Assembly (NCBI RefSeq): GCF_002775205.1
Contig: NC_036456.1
Span: forward strand, 6,153,463 to 6,217,462
Direction of reading: 5' to 3'
Length of the DNA stretch: 64,000 nucleotides
From: Xiphophorus maculatus
Taxonomy: Eukaryota > Chordata > Actinopteri > Cyprinodontiformes > Poeciliidae
Shown: positions 46,727-59,273 of the stretch, piece after piece
Position numbering within the stretch: the first letter of the stretch is position 1
Layout: the number at the start of each line of letters is the position of its first letter
The notes under the pieces: generated by a model
The model's input: the letters and a program-made list of their open reading frames with translations, nothing else
Told to the model about the DNA's origin: nothing
Database searches by the model: none
Program-made: the position numbers and the translations under genes

Positions 46727-48507
46727 TTCAGCAATAGCAGATCTGTAATGTATTGTGCTGCTAAACTGATTATGATTGATAAACAAGCGACAGTTTTTTT
46801 AAATGAGTAACCATCATGTCAGTCTTAAGGTGTTAGCTTGTAAAAATCTGAGGAGGTCAAACAAGTTTAGACACTCTTGGGTATGAAACATCCACATCAT
46901 GCAGGCAAGTCATGTGACTTCATCAGACAAAAACTCTGACACCATTTGTCTCCATCTGTGCCGGCATCTCCTACTCATCTGTCCAATAAGGATGAAGGGT
47001 TAATAAAGCACTGCTAAACTTTAGCTTTAATAGCATAAAGCTACATAATTTTTAAGGTTTAATTTATGTCAGATCATGATTTCTAGGTTAATGTCAAGTT
47101 GTCATAACGAGGACATTTTGAATAATGTCCACTTTGCATTAAAAGTGTCACGATTTACCGAATGACACTTTATGACAACAGTCATAAATATTTATGAAGA
47201 CTCACTCAAGTTCATGACGGTCTTGTTCGCAACCCGTCAAATAAAGTGTTACCAGCTTTTCTAAACAAAGAAAATCCAAATTCCCCCTGCCAGCAGGAAC
47301 TAGTGGTTCAGTCCAATCAGCCTGCTGGGCCCTGGGCATCATTTTCTGTCTGGCAACTCCAAGGCAGCTAAGAACCGGCAAGAAACAATAAGAGTTAAGT
47401 CTTAAAACAAAATTAACTTTAAGTTGGTATAAATACATATATTAACTAAATGTGCGCGCTAACAAATAGAACAAATGTTTCCAAATCAACTAATAAATGT
47501 TTTTTATTGAAGCTAAAGTGTTATTATGTCTGTATAAAAAAATAAATTGTGCTTTACAAGAGTAACCGACTTGTGGCCGTGAGTCCGGCCATCACAGTGA
47601 AGCTACTTGCTTTAGGTTATGTATCCTGGATCTGGTGTGAACTTTCTGTTCAGCACTGATGTCAGTATTTGAATATTAAAATACTAAAGATTTTTATCCG
47701 TCACGAAATCCAGGGACTTGTTTAGCTGTGGTGAAATGAAACCACTTTTAAAAATATTTTCAGGATGCAGTGATATGCCTGGCAAGCATTTGAAGAAAGG
47801 AAAAAAAAAAAAACATCATTGGGATTTTATTTTTTCAGTTTAATGCAAATATTTTCAACCATGAGGATTAGACAGTGAATAAACTAAACCGCCTCAGATT
47901 AGGTCATCCCATTATTTCCCCCTAATGGGAGAATATTTAATGACTAAAACCTTAAGAAGTAGGATACACAGCTTCAATTTCTCAATTTAGAATTTTTGTT
48001 TTCTACGTATTTATGTGCCTTCATGTTGTGAGTCAGCAGCCCTGCTTCCTGACTGGTTTATTGGAAGTTAAACGTTAATCTGAAATGGTAAAGTAGCTGA
48101 AGATGTGGAGCTTTAGTACAGTTTCAATTATTATTATATTAATTTGTATGTTATCAGTTAATTGTACAGGTAAAAACTAACTAGCACAAAAGTTGTAAAC
48201 TAAAACCAGATTTTTTTAGGTGAGCTTTGACTTGTCACATGACTATTTAATACAAGTTGTATGTATTTTTTATATGACCTGTTGATTAATTTGTTTGAAG
48301 GGTTTAGATGCAATGACGCATTCTGCTTTTTTTGAATAAGGCTGGAACTTTTGTAATACTTTACTGACATAATGTACATTTTTTTAAGGTACTTTATAAT
48401 TTGTCCAGGGTTATCAAAAACCATCCTGGACCTAAAACATGGAAACCCAAGTTTAATGATAACTGCTGAGAAGTATTTATACACGGCACCTTTTCTACTT
48501 CATTTAC
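46727..48507. other. Intergenic DNA
   Basis: 47085-47250 has AATAATGTCCACTTTGCATT..CGTCAAATAAAGTGTTACC, the wording of a common fish interspersed repeat whose class I cannot assign. 47650-47720 resembles 52215-52285 near the lectin genes, a sign of duplicated lectin flanks. No gene seen. Confidence 0.4.
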
Positions 48508-48752
48508 TTAGGACAGATGAAATTAAACTTCTCAGTATCCCTTTTTTATTCTCCACTGATGTTTTCCTCCCGTCTCCATGGCTACAGACGTGTCACAGTC
48601 GTCCATCTGTCCAGGTGAGGCCCAGTTCTTATAGCTGACCACCTCGTCACTGACCCAGAACCACAAATCCAGAGCGCAGACCCGTCCGGACATAATCAGT
48701 CGATTTTCTCCTGGATCCGTCTCTGATCATCCATGTTGGTGAAGAGTTGAAG
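48508..48752 (-). pseudogene. C-type lectin domain fragment (third-CTLD type)
   Basis: Homologous to 53141-53395, the C-terminal CTLD of the second lectin gene (shared TGATGTTTTCCTCCCGTCTC text in plus sense). A one-base insertion near 48545 shifts the frame before the NFIC end, and the N-terminal half of the domain is not visible. It is the remnant of a third tandem lectin copy. Confidence 0.75.
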
Positions 48753-49428
48753 TGATTCTGCTGTTTATTGGAATAAGAGTTATACTCAGGAGTTATATGA
48801 GAAAACAACTGTGGTCTGTACTGACCTGACGTTCCAACTGCTTAGTTGGAAATAAACAGATAAAACAATGTATGCCACTTACTGACGTATAGAAATGATT
48901 CTGAATTGTTTTTTTTTTTTATTCACTGTGATTCAGACGAAGGAGAAGAGGAGGGAAGGATGGTGATCATGAGTTCTTTTACCAGGGCTTTTTGTTTGGG
49001 ACCAAGAACCAAGCTTATTGTAGTCATACACTCGATTATTTATTTATTTATTTAGATAAAGCAATACAAAGATGCATAAAATCAGAAAGAAATGTCTGGA
49101 AAACAGCATCCATGACAACCTCTGGAGGCACAAGATCAAATATTAGCAACAATAAGAGAGAAACACATCATCTTAGTTTTTCAAAACATCAGTATTGTAA
49201 AAGCTTTTGGTCCAGCTGTGATTCAGGCAAGAGTTTTTAAAGAATACACCATGTATGATACAAAAGCTTTTACTTTGAAATAGCTTCTGTGATTTGAATA
49301 TAAAAAGCAACAATATTTTTCTTACTGTAGTGGTTTTAAGAGACGGTCTGCATCTAATCAACATTATCTCGTCTTTGGCCTCATCGTTCCTTTGGTCTGC
49401 TGTGGCCCTAATGCCACGACGTAGAGCT

Positions 49429-50028
49429 TTAAACCTTAGAGCAAATGAAGTTCAGTTCCTCAGTGTCGTTTCTTTGGAACCATCTATGTTCTCCTCCAGC
49501 CTGCATGGCTCCAGATGTGTTACAGTTGTTCATCCATCCTGCTGAGGTCGAGTTCTGATAGCTGATCTTCTCCTTACAGACCCAGAACCAGATGTTCTTG
49601 AAGCAGTTGAAGCGCAGACCCAACCAGACAAAAGGAGTCGATGCCTCCTTGACTTTCTCCTGGATCCATCTCTGATCATCCATGTTGGTGATGGTGACCA
49701 GGTCATCATGATGACCTCTGCAGTAGGTCAAGGCGTCTTTCCAGGTTTTATTTTCTTTGATCAGGATCACTTTATCTGTCAGAAAAGATCACAGGACAAT
49801 CAAAATAATTCACACTTTAGGTTTTAGGTTTAAGCATGGAGAAACAAAAATATATTTGATGGACATTTTTGAAATTTCAACTGTTTTTGAGAAATATAAA
49901 AATGAAAGAAAAAAATCATTATATGTTCAAACTCAGTATTTTTTCGAAACATAAAAATATATATAAATATATACATACTATAGATAAGTATAATAACTAT
50001 AATATGTTAAAACATGTTAACTATTAAA

Positions 50029-50095
<67 letters not shown>

Positions 50096-51339
50096 CCACA
50101 CAACACTAGTCATTATTTTATTTTGGGAATATTTATTAGAACATCTCACCATCATAACAGATGAAAGGTTTTTTCTCATTACAGTTCTCAATCCACCATG
50201 TGACTCCATCATCAAACACAGTCATGACGCATTGACCTTTGTATTCTGCCTGATTGTCAAACCTTTTTGTCCAGTTTCTGAAAGAGAAGCTGCTTCCATC
50301 TGACCACCTCCATTTCTCTCTGAACAGACCAATTAAAATGTATGTATTATTTCCCACAGAGCTGGTTTCTTTCTTCACTTCTTCATCCTGTAGTTGCTTC
50401 GTTCCACTGATCAGGTCTGTGTGATTCTCTCTGCAGTAACTCTGAGCTTCTGTCCAAGTTTTCCTTTCTTGAATCAAGTGATATTTCTTGGATGAATTTC
50501 TGTCTGTGTGAGAATCAAAGTGTGAGCATCAGCTGAAATAAGTATTTTCTTCCCAGAATACAATCGTAAGTCAGACATTGCAACAAAAATACCACGTTCA
50601 AGTACCCAAATCTCATAGTTAAGTATTTTCTAATAATATGTTGGTTATTCTTAGTTGTACTTTGTTTTATTCCTGATGAAAATTTTCCATCCAAAATACT
50701 GGATTTAAATTCAATCTTAAAACTCAAATGTTCTCACCATCATAGCAGAGAAAATATCGAGGATCATTACAGGACAGGTCTCCCCACTTCAGGCTCTTCC
50801 ATATGAATCCACAGTTCTGCCACCCATTTGCATCATTTGGTTCTCCTGGGTTCCAGTTTGTCTCACTTTCATTGAACTCCAGTCCAGGATCAGACCAGTG
50901 CCACTTTCTGGTACCATCTGTTTGATAATACAGACCAATCCAGGCTCCCCTCCAATCTCTAGGTAAAATGTTGATGAGTCTCTTCATGTCCTTCATGTTA
51001 GTCACTGTGGCCAGGTCAGTGTGTTTCTCTCTGCAGTACTGCTGAGCTTCAGTCCAGTTTTTATTCTCATTAATGTAGTGAAACTCTTACAGCTGACAAA
51101 CAATCACACAATATTGACCTAAAACAGAAAAAAAAATTCTCAGTGGATTTATTCACAGCAGAGATTTAAAGCACAGTATGTCTATTACACTACTGACTTT
51201 ATGATAATTTTATTCAAAATATATATTTGTTACCATCTCATGGTCTGTTGGGTGAAAATTATGTTAAGAAAAGTTCAGCAGCATAGTTTATGCAGAGACA
51301 CTCACCCATCCAAATGAGCAGCAGCAGAGTCCACTGCAT
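49429..51339 (-). CDS. Secreted triple C-type lectin domain protein, copy 1
   Basis: Four exons on the minus strand give an unbroken 360-residue frame if the shifted acceptor is used: 51339-51306 (signal peptide MQWTLLLLIWM), 51085-50738 (CTLD1), 50503-50150 (CTLD2), 49775-49429 (CTLD3, stop). CTLD1 has AWIGLYY, NWNPGEPNDANGWQNC (an intact EPN sugar-binding motif) and LSCND..FLC. CTLD2 has ILIGLF and KPFIC but no EPN. CTLD3 has FVWLGL and NFIC but lacks the W-x-x-GEP stretch. Domain style resembles fish mannose-receptor/LY75-like short lectins. In CTLD1 the acceptor and a TAT codon used in copy 2 have changed (TAA); frame is kept only by starting one acceptor later. No TM segment, so secretion is expected. 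Confidence 0.75.
50030..50095. repeat. (AT)n followed by poly-T
   Basis: About 30 bases of TA then about 36 T residues, just 3' (minus sense) of the CTLD2 exon of lectin copy 1. Confidence 0.95.
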
Positions 51340-53137
51340 GTTTGATGTTAGTTGTTGTGTCTGATGTCGTTTTCCCACAAATTTGTCTCTGCTGGAGAAA
51401 ATGTGTGTAAAATATAAAAACATAAATTCTAGCAGCGACAAATCTTTTTGTAGCTGTGTGAAGATAAATCCTACTAAAATAGGCAGCACTCTTCATACAA
51501 ATGTCATTGATTATTTACAATAATTATATTGTATTAATACTGAGGATTTTGACAAATGTGCCGTTCAGGAAAACACAGAGAGCAGCTGCTTCCCACCATG
51601 ACATGTAAAACAAACACATTTTAATAACTATAAATCCTACTTCACAGTTTACACAACTGTGTCTGAATTCACCATCACCTCATTAAATCACACTTTTGTT
51701 AAGAGATATAACATTACATAACATTAATATCAAGAGCAACACAAACATCTGTTTCAAAAAAATAAACACATGGATACACACCAATAATAAAATAAATGTC
51801 TAAGTTTGAGTTGAGGATAAAAACTTACATCTGTGGTTCTGCTTCTGCTGCCTTGGCGTCTCAATGGACCTTCTGTTCTGCTGTAACTTTTCTAAGGCTG
51901 GACTGTTTTTGGGAGGAATTTGAATATTCAAATATTTAAATAAGGCAGATATTTAGGTTGCCATATTTGCAGTTTAATAACATATGTCTGTATTGATAGA
52001 TTTTTAAGGAAAAGTCTCTGTGTTTTATATTGATGCAGTTTTACATTGACTAAAACCACAGAACATTTTTCTTTTCTTTTTATGTTTTAACCTAAAAAGA
52101 CATCTCATTTACGTTTTATTCCAAGCTCCTCCTTCTTTTTTTCCATTTATTTTTTTTTATACAGGTGAAGCTGCTTCCTTTGGATTATTTTTCCTGGTTC
52201 TCATGTACGCCTTCTATTCAGCACCAATGTCAGTATTTGAATATTAAATTACTCCACCCAAACATCTGCACCTGTCACTAAACTCAGTCAGTCGGAGGCA
52301 TTTTTTTTTTTTTTTTGTCATGACATGAGAAGACTTTTTAAAACATTATGAGGATCCACAACATTTAAACTCCATGAACTAAAATCGATTTGGTTTTCAG
52401 AAGCTTTAGTTTCTTAACAAAAAGATAAATAAAATATATATAGAGAGATATTTTTTATTTTGTTTAAAGCAAGATATTAAAAAGATAAAATAGGTTAGGC
52501 TAAAGGAAAGTGAATGAATAAACTCATGTATTTAACAGAGTACAGTTCATTCTGAGACCCTTAGATGCACAAACGTTTCTTGGTTAAAGAATTTCTTTTC
52601 ATTATGAAATACAGGCATGAAAATTACAGACCAGATATTTTTGTTTCAGATATTTTTCTCTGCATACTTGAAGTTTGACTAACAGACTCTTTTCTCAAGC
52701 TAATAAGAGAAATGTGGTTAAGAGAGTTTCCTGCTTCTCAGATATTCTTCAATCTTTCAGAGATCTGACTTCAGATGTTTTTAATGAATCGATATTTTAA
52801 ATTTATGTGAAGCTTCTGGAACAACTTAAAAGTTGGGATGAATGTGAATAAATGCAGAAGAACTGATGTACCAAAAGCAAATTACTCAGCCTGAGTCTTA
52901 TTAAAATGAAAAGAACACAAAGATGTTCATTTCTTTTTTGGTCTTTTATGGTTTATTTTACATCTTTATTGACATACGCTGATACATTTGTGTCTTTTGA
53001 TTATGTAGATACTCAACATGCATATAAAAGGTTTTAATTAACATTAAATGTTGTCTTCAATCAAAAAAAAAAAAAAGATTTAAGCCCTGGAAGTTCAGAT
53101 CTAAAGACACTTGGCTAAAAACAACTACTGCTGACCT
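51340..53137. other. Spacer between the two lectin genes
   Basis: Contains the probable promoter of lectin copy 1. At 51919-51932 the perfect palindrome TTTGAATATTCAAA occurs, about 580 bp upstream of the start codon; the same word sits about 600 bp upstream of copy 2 (55751-55764). 51980-52030 also resembles 55810-55860. No other gene seen. Confidence 0.5.
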
Positions 53138-55148
53138 TTACTTAGAACAGATGAAATTAAACTTCTCAGTATCATTTCTTTTAAACCACTGATGTTTTCC
53201 TCCCGTCTCCATGGCTCCAGACATGTCACAGTCGTCCATCGGTTCACCTTTGGCCCAGTTCTTATATCTGACCATCTCATCACTGACCCAGAACCACAAA
53301 TCCAGAGTGCAGGCGTAGCTCAGACCCATCCAGACAAAAGGAGTCGATGCGTTCTTGACTTTCTCCTGGATCCATATTTGATCCTCCATGATGGTGATGG
53401 TGACCAGGTCATCATAATGATCTCTGCAGTAGGTCAAGGCGTCCTCCCAGGTTTTATTTTCTTTGATCAGGATCACTTTATCTGTCAGAAGTTCAGAAAC
53501 AAACAAAATAATTCATACTTTATGTCTTAGGACGTTATTTATAAACAAGAACAATGAAATATAGCATGAAAAACTAAAATATATCTGTGATTTGGGAGAA
53601 CATTGTGAAGTTTCAAGTGTCTTGTACGTTCATGATTTAAGGTAAACATATTCATATTTTCAAGTTACTTCAATATTTTTTTCTGAACACAAATATAAAA
53701 CTGCGTATGGATAGAGGAATAGATTCGACAGTTTTTTTGTCACACAGTATTAATTATTTTATTGTGGGAATATTTATTAGAACATCTCACCATCATAACA
53801 GATGAAAGGTTTTTTCTCATTACAGTTCTCATTCTTCCATCTGCCTCCATCACCAAACACAGTTGTGGCACATTGACCTTTGTATTCTGCCTGATAGTCA
53901 AACCCCTTTGTCCAGTTTCTGAAAGAGAAGCTGCTTCCATCTGACCACCTCCATTTCTCTCTGAACAGACCAATTAAAATGTATGTATTATTTCCCACAG
54001 AGCTGGTTTCATTCTTCACTTCTTCATCCTGTAGTTGCTTCGTTCCACTGATCAGGTCTGTGTGTTTCTCTCTGCAGTAACTCTGAGCTTCTGTCCAAGT
54101 TTTCTTTTCTTGAATCAAGTGATATTTCTTGGATGAATTTCTGTCTGTGTAATCAACAAAATATGAGCATCAGCTGAAATAAGTATTTTCTTCCCAGAAT
54201 ACAATCGTAAGTCAGACATTGCAACAAAAATACCACGTTCAAGTACCCAAATCTCATAGTTAAGTATTTTCTAATAATATGTTGGTTATTCTTAGTCGTA
54301 CTTTGTTTTACGTCTGATAAAAAAATTTCCATCCAAAATGGTGGATTTATTTTCAACCTTAATAGCTCTCACCATCATAGCAGAGAAAATATTGACGATC
54401 ATTACAGGACAGGTCTCCCCACTTCAGGCTCTTCCATATGATTCCACAGTTCTGCTGCCCAGTTTTGTCATCTGGTTCTCCTCGGTTCCAGTTTGTCTCA
54501 CTTTCATTGAACTCCAGTCCAGGAACAGACCAGTGCCACTTTCTGTTACCATCTGTTTGATAATACAGACCAATCCAGGCTCCCCTCCAACCTTCAGGTA
54601 AAATGTTGATGAGTCTCTTCATGTCCTTCATGTTAGTCACTGTGGCCAGGTCAGTGTGATTCTCTCTGCAGTACTGCTGAGCTTCAGTCCAGTTTTTATT
54701 CTCATTAATGTAGTGAAACTCATACAGCTGACAAACCACTGGACAACATTGACCTAAAACAGATGAAAATACTCAGTGGATTTATTCACAAGAGACTTTA
54801 AAATGCTGTAAAGCAATTATACATCAAATACTTTATTGGTATTGTATTCATTATTTTATCATCTAAATGGTAAATGGACTGAACTTATACACCAATGCGC
54901 AGATCGATAGGCAATTTGGGGTTAAGTGCCTTGCCCAGAAGCACATCGACATGTGGCAGGAGGAAACTGGAATCGAACCTACAACCTTCCGATCGCAAGA
55001 CAACTACTGTACCATAGAGCCACAGTCGCCCCTAGATCTAAAGTCTTGTTGGTGCAAATTCAACATAGTATATTTTAATAAAAATGCCAACATAATTCAT
55101 GCAGAGCCACTTACCCGTCCAAATCAGCAGAAACAGAGTCCACTGCAT
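53138..55148 (-). CDS. Secreted triple C-type lectin domain protein, copy 2
   Basis: Minus-strand exons 55148-55115 (signal peptide MQWTLFLLIWT), 54738-54373 (CTLD1), 54144-53791 (CTLD2), 53481-53138 (CTLD3, TAA) give 365 residues in one frame, all junctions phase 1. CTLD1: WIGLYYQ, NWNRGEPDDKTGQQNC (EPD instead of EPN), LSCND. CTLD2: ILIGLF, NWTKGF, KPFIC. CTLD3: FVWMGL, NWAKGEPMDDC, NFIC. The signal peptide and lack of a membrane segment indicate a secreted lectin. It is a tandem duplicate of copy 1, with CTLD2 most alike and CTLD3 most diverged. Calcium or sugar binding is uncertain because the EPN motif is altered. Confidence 0.87.
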
Positions 55149-56292
55149 ATTTGCTGTGTCAGATGGAAATGTTTTATTTTGACTAATTTGTTTCTGTTGG
55201 GAAAAAAAACATCCATGTAAAATCAAAAAACAAAATCTACCAATAAAAAAATCTTTTTGTAGCTAAGTGTGAAAATAAATAATATAAAAGTCTGCACTTC
55301 ATCAAACGTTCTGGAAGATTTGTGAGAATTAGTTTTCTTTTGTACATTTACTGAGGATTTTATAGGTCTAGGGAAACAGAGGTCAGTTGTTTTCTACAAA
55401 AATCTAAAAAAAAAAAACAACCACAAATGTTATGAAGAACTGAAAATCCGTCTTAAAGATTTCATTTTAATTCATCGCATTATTAAAACATACTTCTGTT
55501 AGCATAAAGAGCATGGACAACTCAGTATTACAAATATTAGAACTCGTATCAACGATTAATGAAAGGAGAAGCCGTTAATATGGATCCTTCTACCTACACA
55601 CAAACAGACACACATCTGATAACAGACTGAAAAACTTACAGTCAGTTAGGTTCTCTTGTGTTGCAGTAAGTTAATATGTCCTTGTTCTGTTGCAGACAGA
55701 TCTGTTTGCTCCGTTCCGTCTGACAGGTAACCCTCAGTGCGGGGAGAAAATTTGAATATTCAAACATGCAAAAATATAAACATCACATGTCTAAGCTAGA
55801 TGTAGCGTTAAAATGGGTCAGTATTGATAGATTTAAGGATAAGTCTCTTTGTTTAACATCATTTATTCAGTCAATCATTGTCATTTTTTTTCCCAAAACA
55901 CCAACCTGGTTATGAAGAACTACAGTCCAGCTACATAAACTCTCTGAAGAAAAATGTTTTTGTTCATGTAATCAGTTTCTAGTTCACTATGCAGAGTTCC
56001 TTCTGCACTTGAACAATAAAGCTGACATCTATAGTCTGTACTATATTTTCTTGGTTGTATCGAAATCAGTGTTTTCCACAAAAACTGCAATGGAAACACT
56101 GTTTTCACATTTCGCCAGTCACTTGATCAGCAAGCGTATTTTTATACATAAATATATAACTAAATGTCTCTGATAATGTAATGTGTTGTGATGTGACGTC
56201 TTTCTCTGGTCTTCATGTCCATTTGCATTTTACAGTAATAAAAACTGATGTTTCTGCCTGGAAACTTTTCAGAGAGCAGCTGTCATAAAAAA

Positions 56293-56344
<52 letters not shown>

Positions 56345-57288
56345 AAACTTGTGTATTTTTACCTTTCAAGCTCACAAAGTCAAGCATAGCGATTAATCAA
56401 TGAATCAACTGATTTCTTTAAATCAATTGTAAATGTCACTTCTCATCTTCTTTAATGTTTTGTGATGTTATCTCTTCTTCTGTTCTTCGTGTCTCTGCAG
56501 CCATTTGCATGTTATCATAATAAAAACCGATCCTGTCCTCATTCTGTTTGCTTGTCTCCTCATAAAGCTAAACTCAGCACAGTGGCTGCCTGTTTTTACT
56601 TCCTCTTGGAAACTTTTCAGAGCAGCTGTCATAAAAACCAACACAAAGCAGAGCCTGTGAAGAGTCTCCATTTGCATCCTGGATCCATTTCTCTAAAGAT
56701 GCTTCCTTCATAGTTGCTCATAGCGACACAAACATCCTGCTCTTCCTAAATGAAAACTGCTGTCAACAATCTTAATCACCTGAGGAGAGAAATGTGTTCA
56801 AGAAGCTAAAGCGTGCTGGGTCACTCGAAGCTGATCATACGGCTGGCAGAACCGTATGATCAGCTGTTTTTTATATATATAATTTATTTTAAATTAAACT
56901 CAACTTTTGAGTCATTTTCAACAGGAAGAACAGACCCAGGATGACGTCACCTGACACACCTTGTCACACACGCAGCACGTGTTAGGCAGATGCATTCAGT
57001 TAAACGTGTAAATGAAAACATCATTTTGACAAAGAACAATTAAACTTCTCTTTTCAGTGTGAAAAACTGACTTTGTGCTTCGGTGGGAAACAGAAGTCAA
57101 AGTCATTTTTTACGTCAATAAGAAACAGAGCAGCTCATTATAACCACATGTGAACTGACTTTTCTTGCTTCACATGGAAACAAAGTGTCATTTGTTTTTC
57201 ACTTTATGGAAACTGCATGTAGTCTTTGAACATTCATGTTAAAGATTCAGATTCAGTCAACTTTAGCTTCTGTTTTTTTTAAATTCAG
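55149..57288. other. Intergenic: lectin promoter, simple repeat, duplicated segment, hairpin
   Basis: 55751-55764 is the shared palindrome TTTGAATATTCAAA. 56150-56290 and 56440-56660 are two diverged copies of one segment (shared CTTCATGTC/CATTTGCAT, AATAAAAACTGATG-type, CTTTTCAGAG.AGCAGCTGTC). (CA)n at 56287-56341 separates them. A 14-bp stem, 9-base loop hairpin is at 56829-56865. No gene seen. Confidence 0.5.
56287..56341. repeat. (CA)n microsatellite
   Basis: About 26 uninterrupted CA units. Confidence 0.96.
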
Positions 57289-58010
57289 GTTCTCATCCAG
57301 AAGCTTCTCTCACAGCGAGCCCCCACGGAGAGAAACTTTTCTCTCTGCAAGATGTACAGTTAGAGTGTCGGGGATCCTGTGCCGCGTGGAGAGTGAGGAA
57401 GTTTGAAACAACTGGATATTCCACGTATTTATCGGACTGCTCCAGCTGGGGGGCCATGACTGGGTCCTCATGTCGCTTTAGCAGTCGTTGGCCCCAGAAC
57501 GCTGTTTTCTGGCGTGAGTCTGGATCAGGAGGGTTCAGCAACGCCGTCAACCTCACGTCACACGGTGAGTTATTAAACATGTTTCTCCACGCATTTAAAT
57601 AAAACTTAACATCATGCAGATTTGTTTTAGACTATATATTGTGATATTGTGAGAGTTGTGTGTTGGACTGCGCCTTTCTGGTGTTTGTAATTTATCATAT
57701 TTTAAGCTCTTGTTGTTTTTGAAGATTTTAGCGATGCTTTTTTATGCTTAACACATTATAGCACGTGTTTTTTGTTGTTTTGTTGTTTTTTTTGCTCTGA
57801 AAAGTAATATTTCTTTGTTCAAAAGAGCCTGAGTCAGTCCTAACAGTGTCTCCATCATGGCTGAGTCCTATGACTTCAGTAACTCTAAGCTGTAATGTTT
57901 CACCTCCATCTGCGGAATGGAGGTTCTACTGGTACCAAGCTGCTCCTGATCGATCTCACACATAAAGTACAAAACAGAACCTGTGGAACAATAAGACAAA
58001 AAGCAACAGA
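57289..58010 (+). pseudogene. FCRL-type receptor remnant, B and broken A exons
   Basis: 57289-57564 is a full-length B exon (92 codons, phase 1, good splice sites) but the conserved YWCES reads FWRES, so a core cysteine is replaced by Arg; the CSSWGAMTGSSC pair remains and an extra Cys appears at GSCAAWRV where others have GNSTEWRV. 57826 onward is an A exon (VLTVSPSWLSP.., FYWYQAAPD) that runs into TAA at about 57961 and has no GFAC/GNPE end. No signal peptide, C or TM exon is visible nearby. Confidence 0.75.
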
Positions 58011-59273
58011 AATTCTGCACAGTTAACTTTTTCCGTGCAAAACTCGTGAATCTCTGACATACTGTAAAACATTTTTCTTTGCCTGCACACTTCAGAAAGA
58101 CAAATCGATCGACTTACAGTAGAACTCGCCCTTCATGACAGAACCAAAGTCCCTGATCCTGCCTGACCATCAACCCTCTTGGATGTACTCGTTATTTTAC
58201 TCATAGCTTTACCTTTGACATCTGAGGCAATGTTTGTGGCTGCCTTTCTCAAGTGAGGCCTAGCGATAGCAAATCCTGCCTTAACTAATGGTGAGACAAA
58301 ACGGAATCATTTTGAAAATATAGAACCTTTTCTACCTCCACACATCACAGGCGCTCCATAAAAACCAGGCAGAGTACCTCCTACCTGGTTCTGATGATAG
58401 ACGGTGGGGGTCGTCTCTCGGATTTATCAGAACCATATTTGTCACAAATTTATGCAATTCTTCCTCCTCTGATGCTTCTCACCCACTTTGATTTGAATTT
58501 TTTCATTTATTTTTTTTGTATGAATCAAGCAGCAATTTATTTCACTCTTGATTTAAAATATAAGTAAATGAATAAGTTGCTCACATGCAGCACAATGCAT
58601 AGAAATGTTTGAAGCAGCAGGTGCTAAAACGTCCAAAATCTTACTTTACATGTCCTCGATTCTCTGAATTTAAACCCATAAATTAAAGTTGTTTTTAAAA
58701 GTTTGCCTTATTTTCTTATTCAGTCTCCATTAATTTGAAACATTTCTCTCTGATTTGGGGTTTATTTACTCCACGAAACATTCAAATTTCCAATATTTTT
58801 GACATAACAAAAAGAAAAGGGAGGTGGTTAGATGATATCTGAAGAAGTTGTGATGAATGCTCATTAAATCAAAGTTTGATCTGGAATCAAAGTGAAGTTG
58901 CATTAATAAAATACGGATGGCTCATTTGTGTCCATGCCTGAACGTGTCTGTACGAGCGATTGTGTTTGGAGTAGATGTTCTACAGTAGTTTGTTTTGTTT
59001 TTTTTTACTTTTGAGTCGTAGCTTTTCAAAATCACTACAAACAAACATAGCAGGTGTTTGAGCTTTATTTTACCGACACGTTAACAGAAGTAGTGACTAG
59101 AAGGTTGAATGAAGTTTTTCTATTCTGTCTGGTCGTCAGTTGCTCATGCATCAAGGAAGCGCATGTCCTAAAAGGATTTTTGTCCTTTTCTTTAAAGTGG
59201 CACATTCTTACCGGTGCAGGTGCAATTCTTGCATAACAAAAGCAAGGCATTTAAATTTTTACTTGATCTGCAG
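58011..59273. other. No recognisable feature
   Basis: AT-rich; no ORF with a domain I recognise on either strand. Confidence 0.4.
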
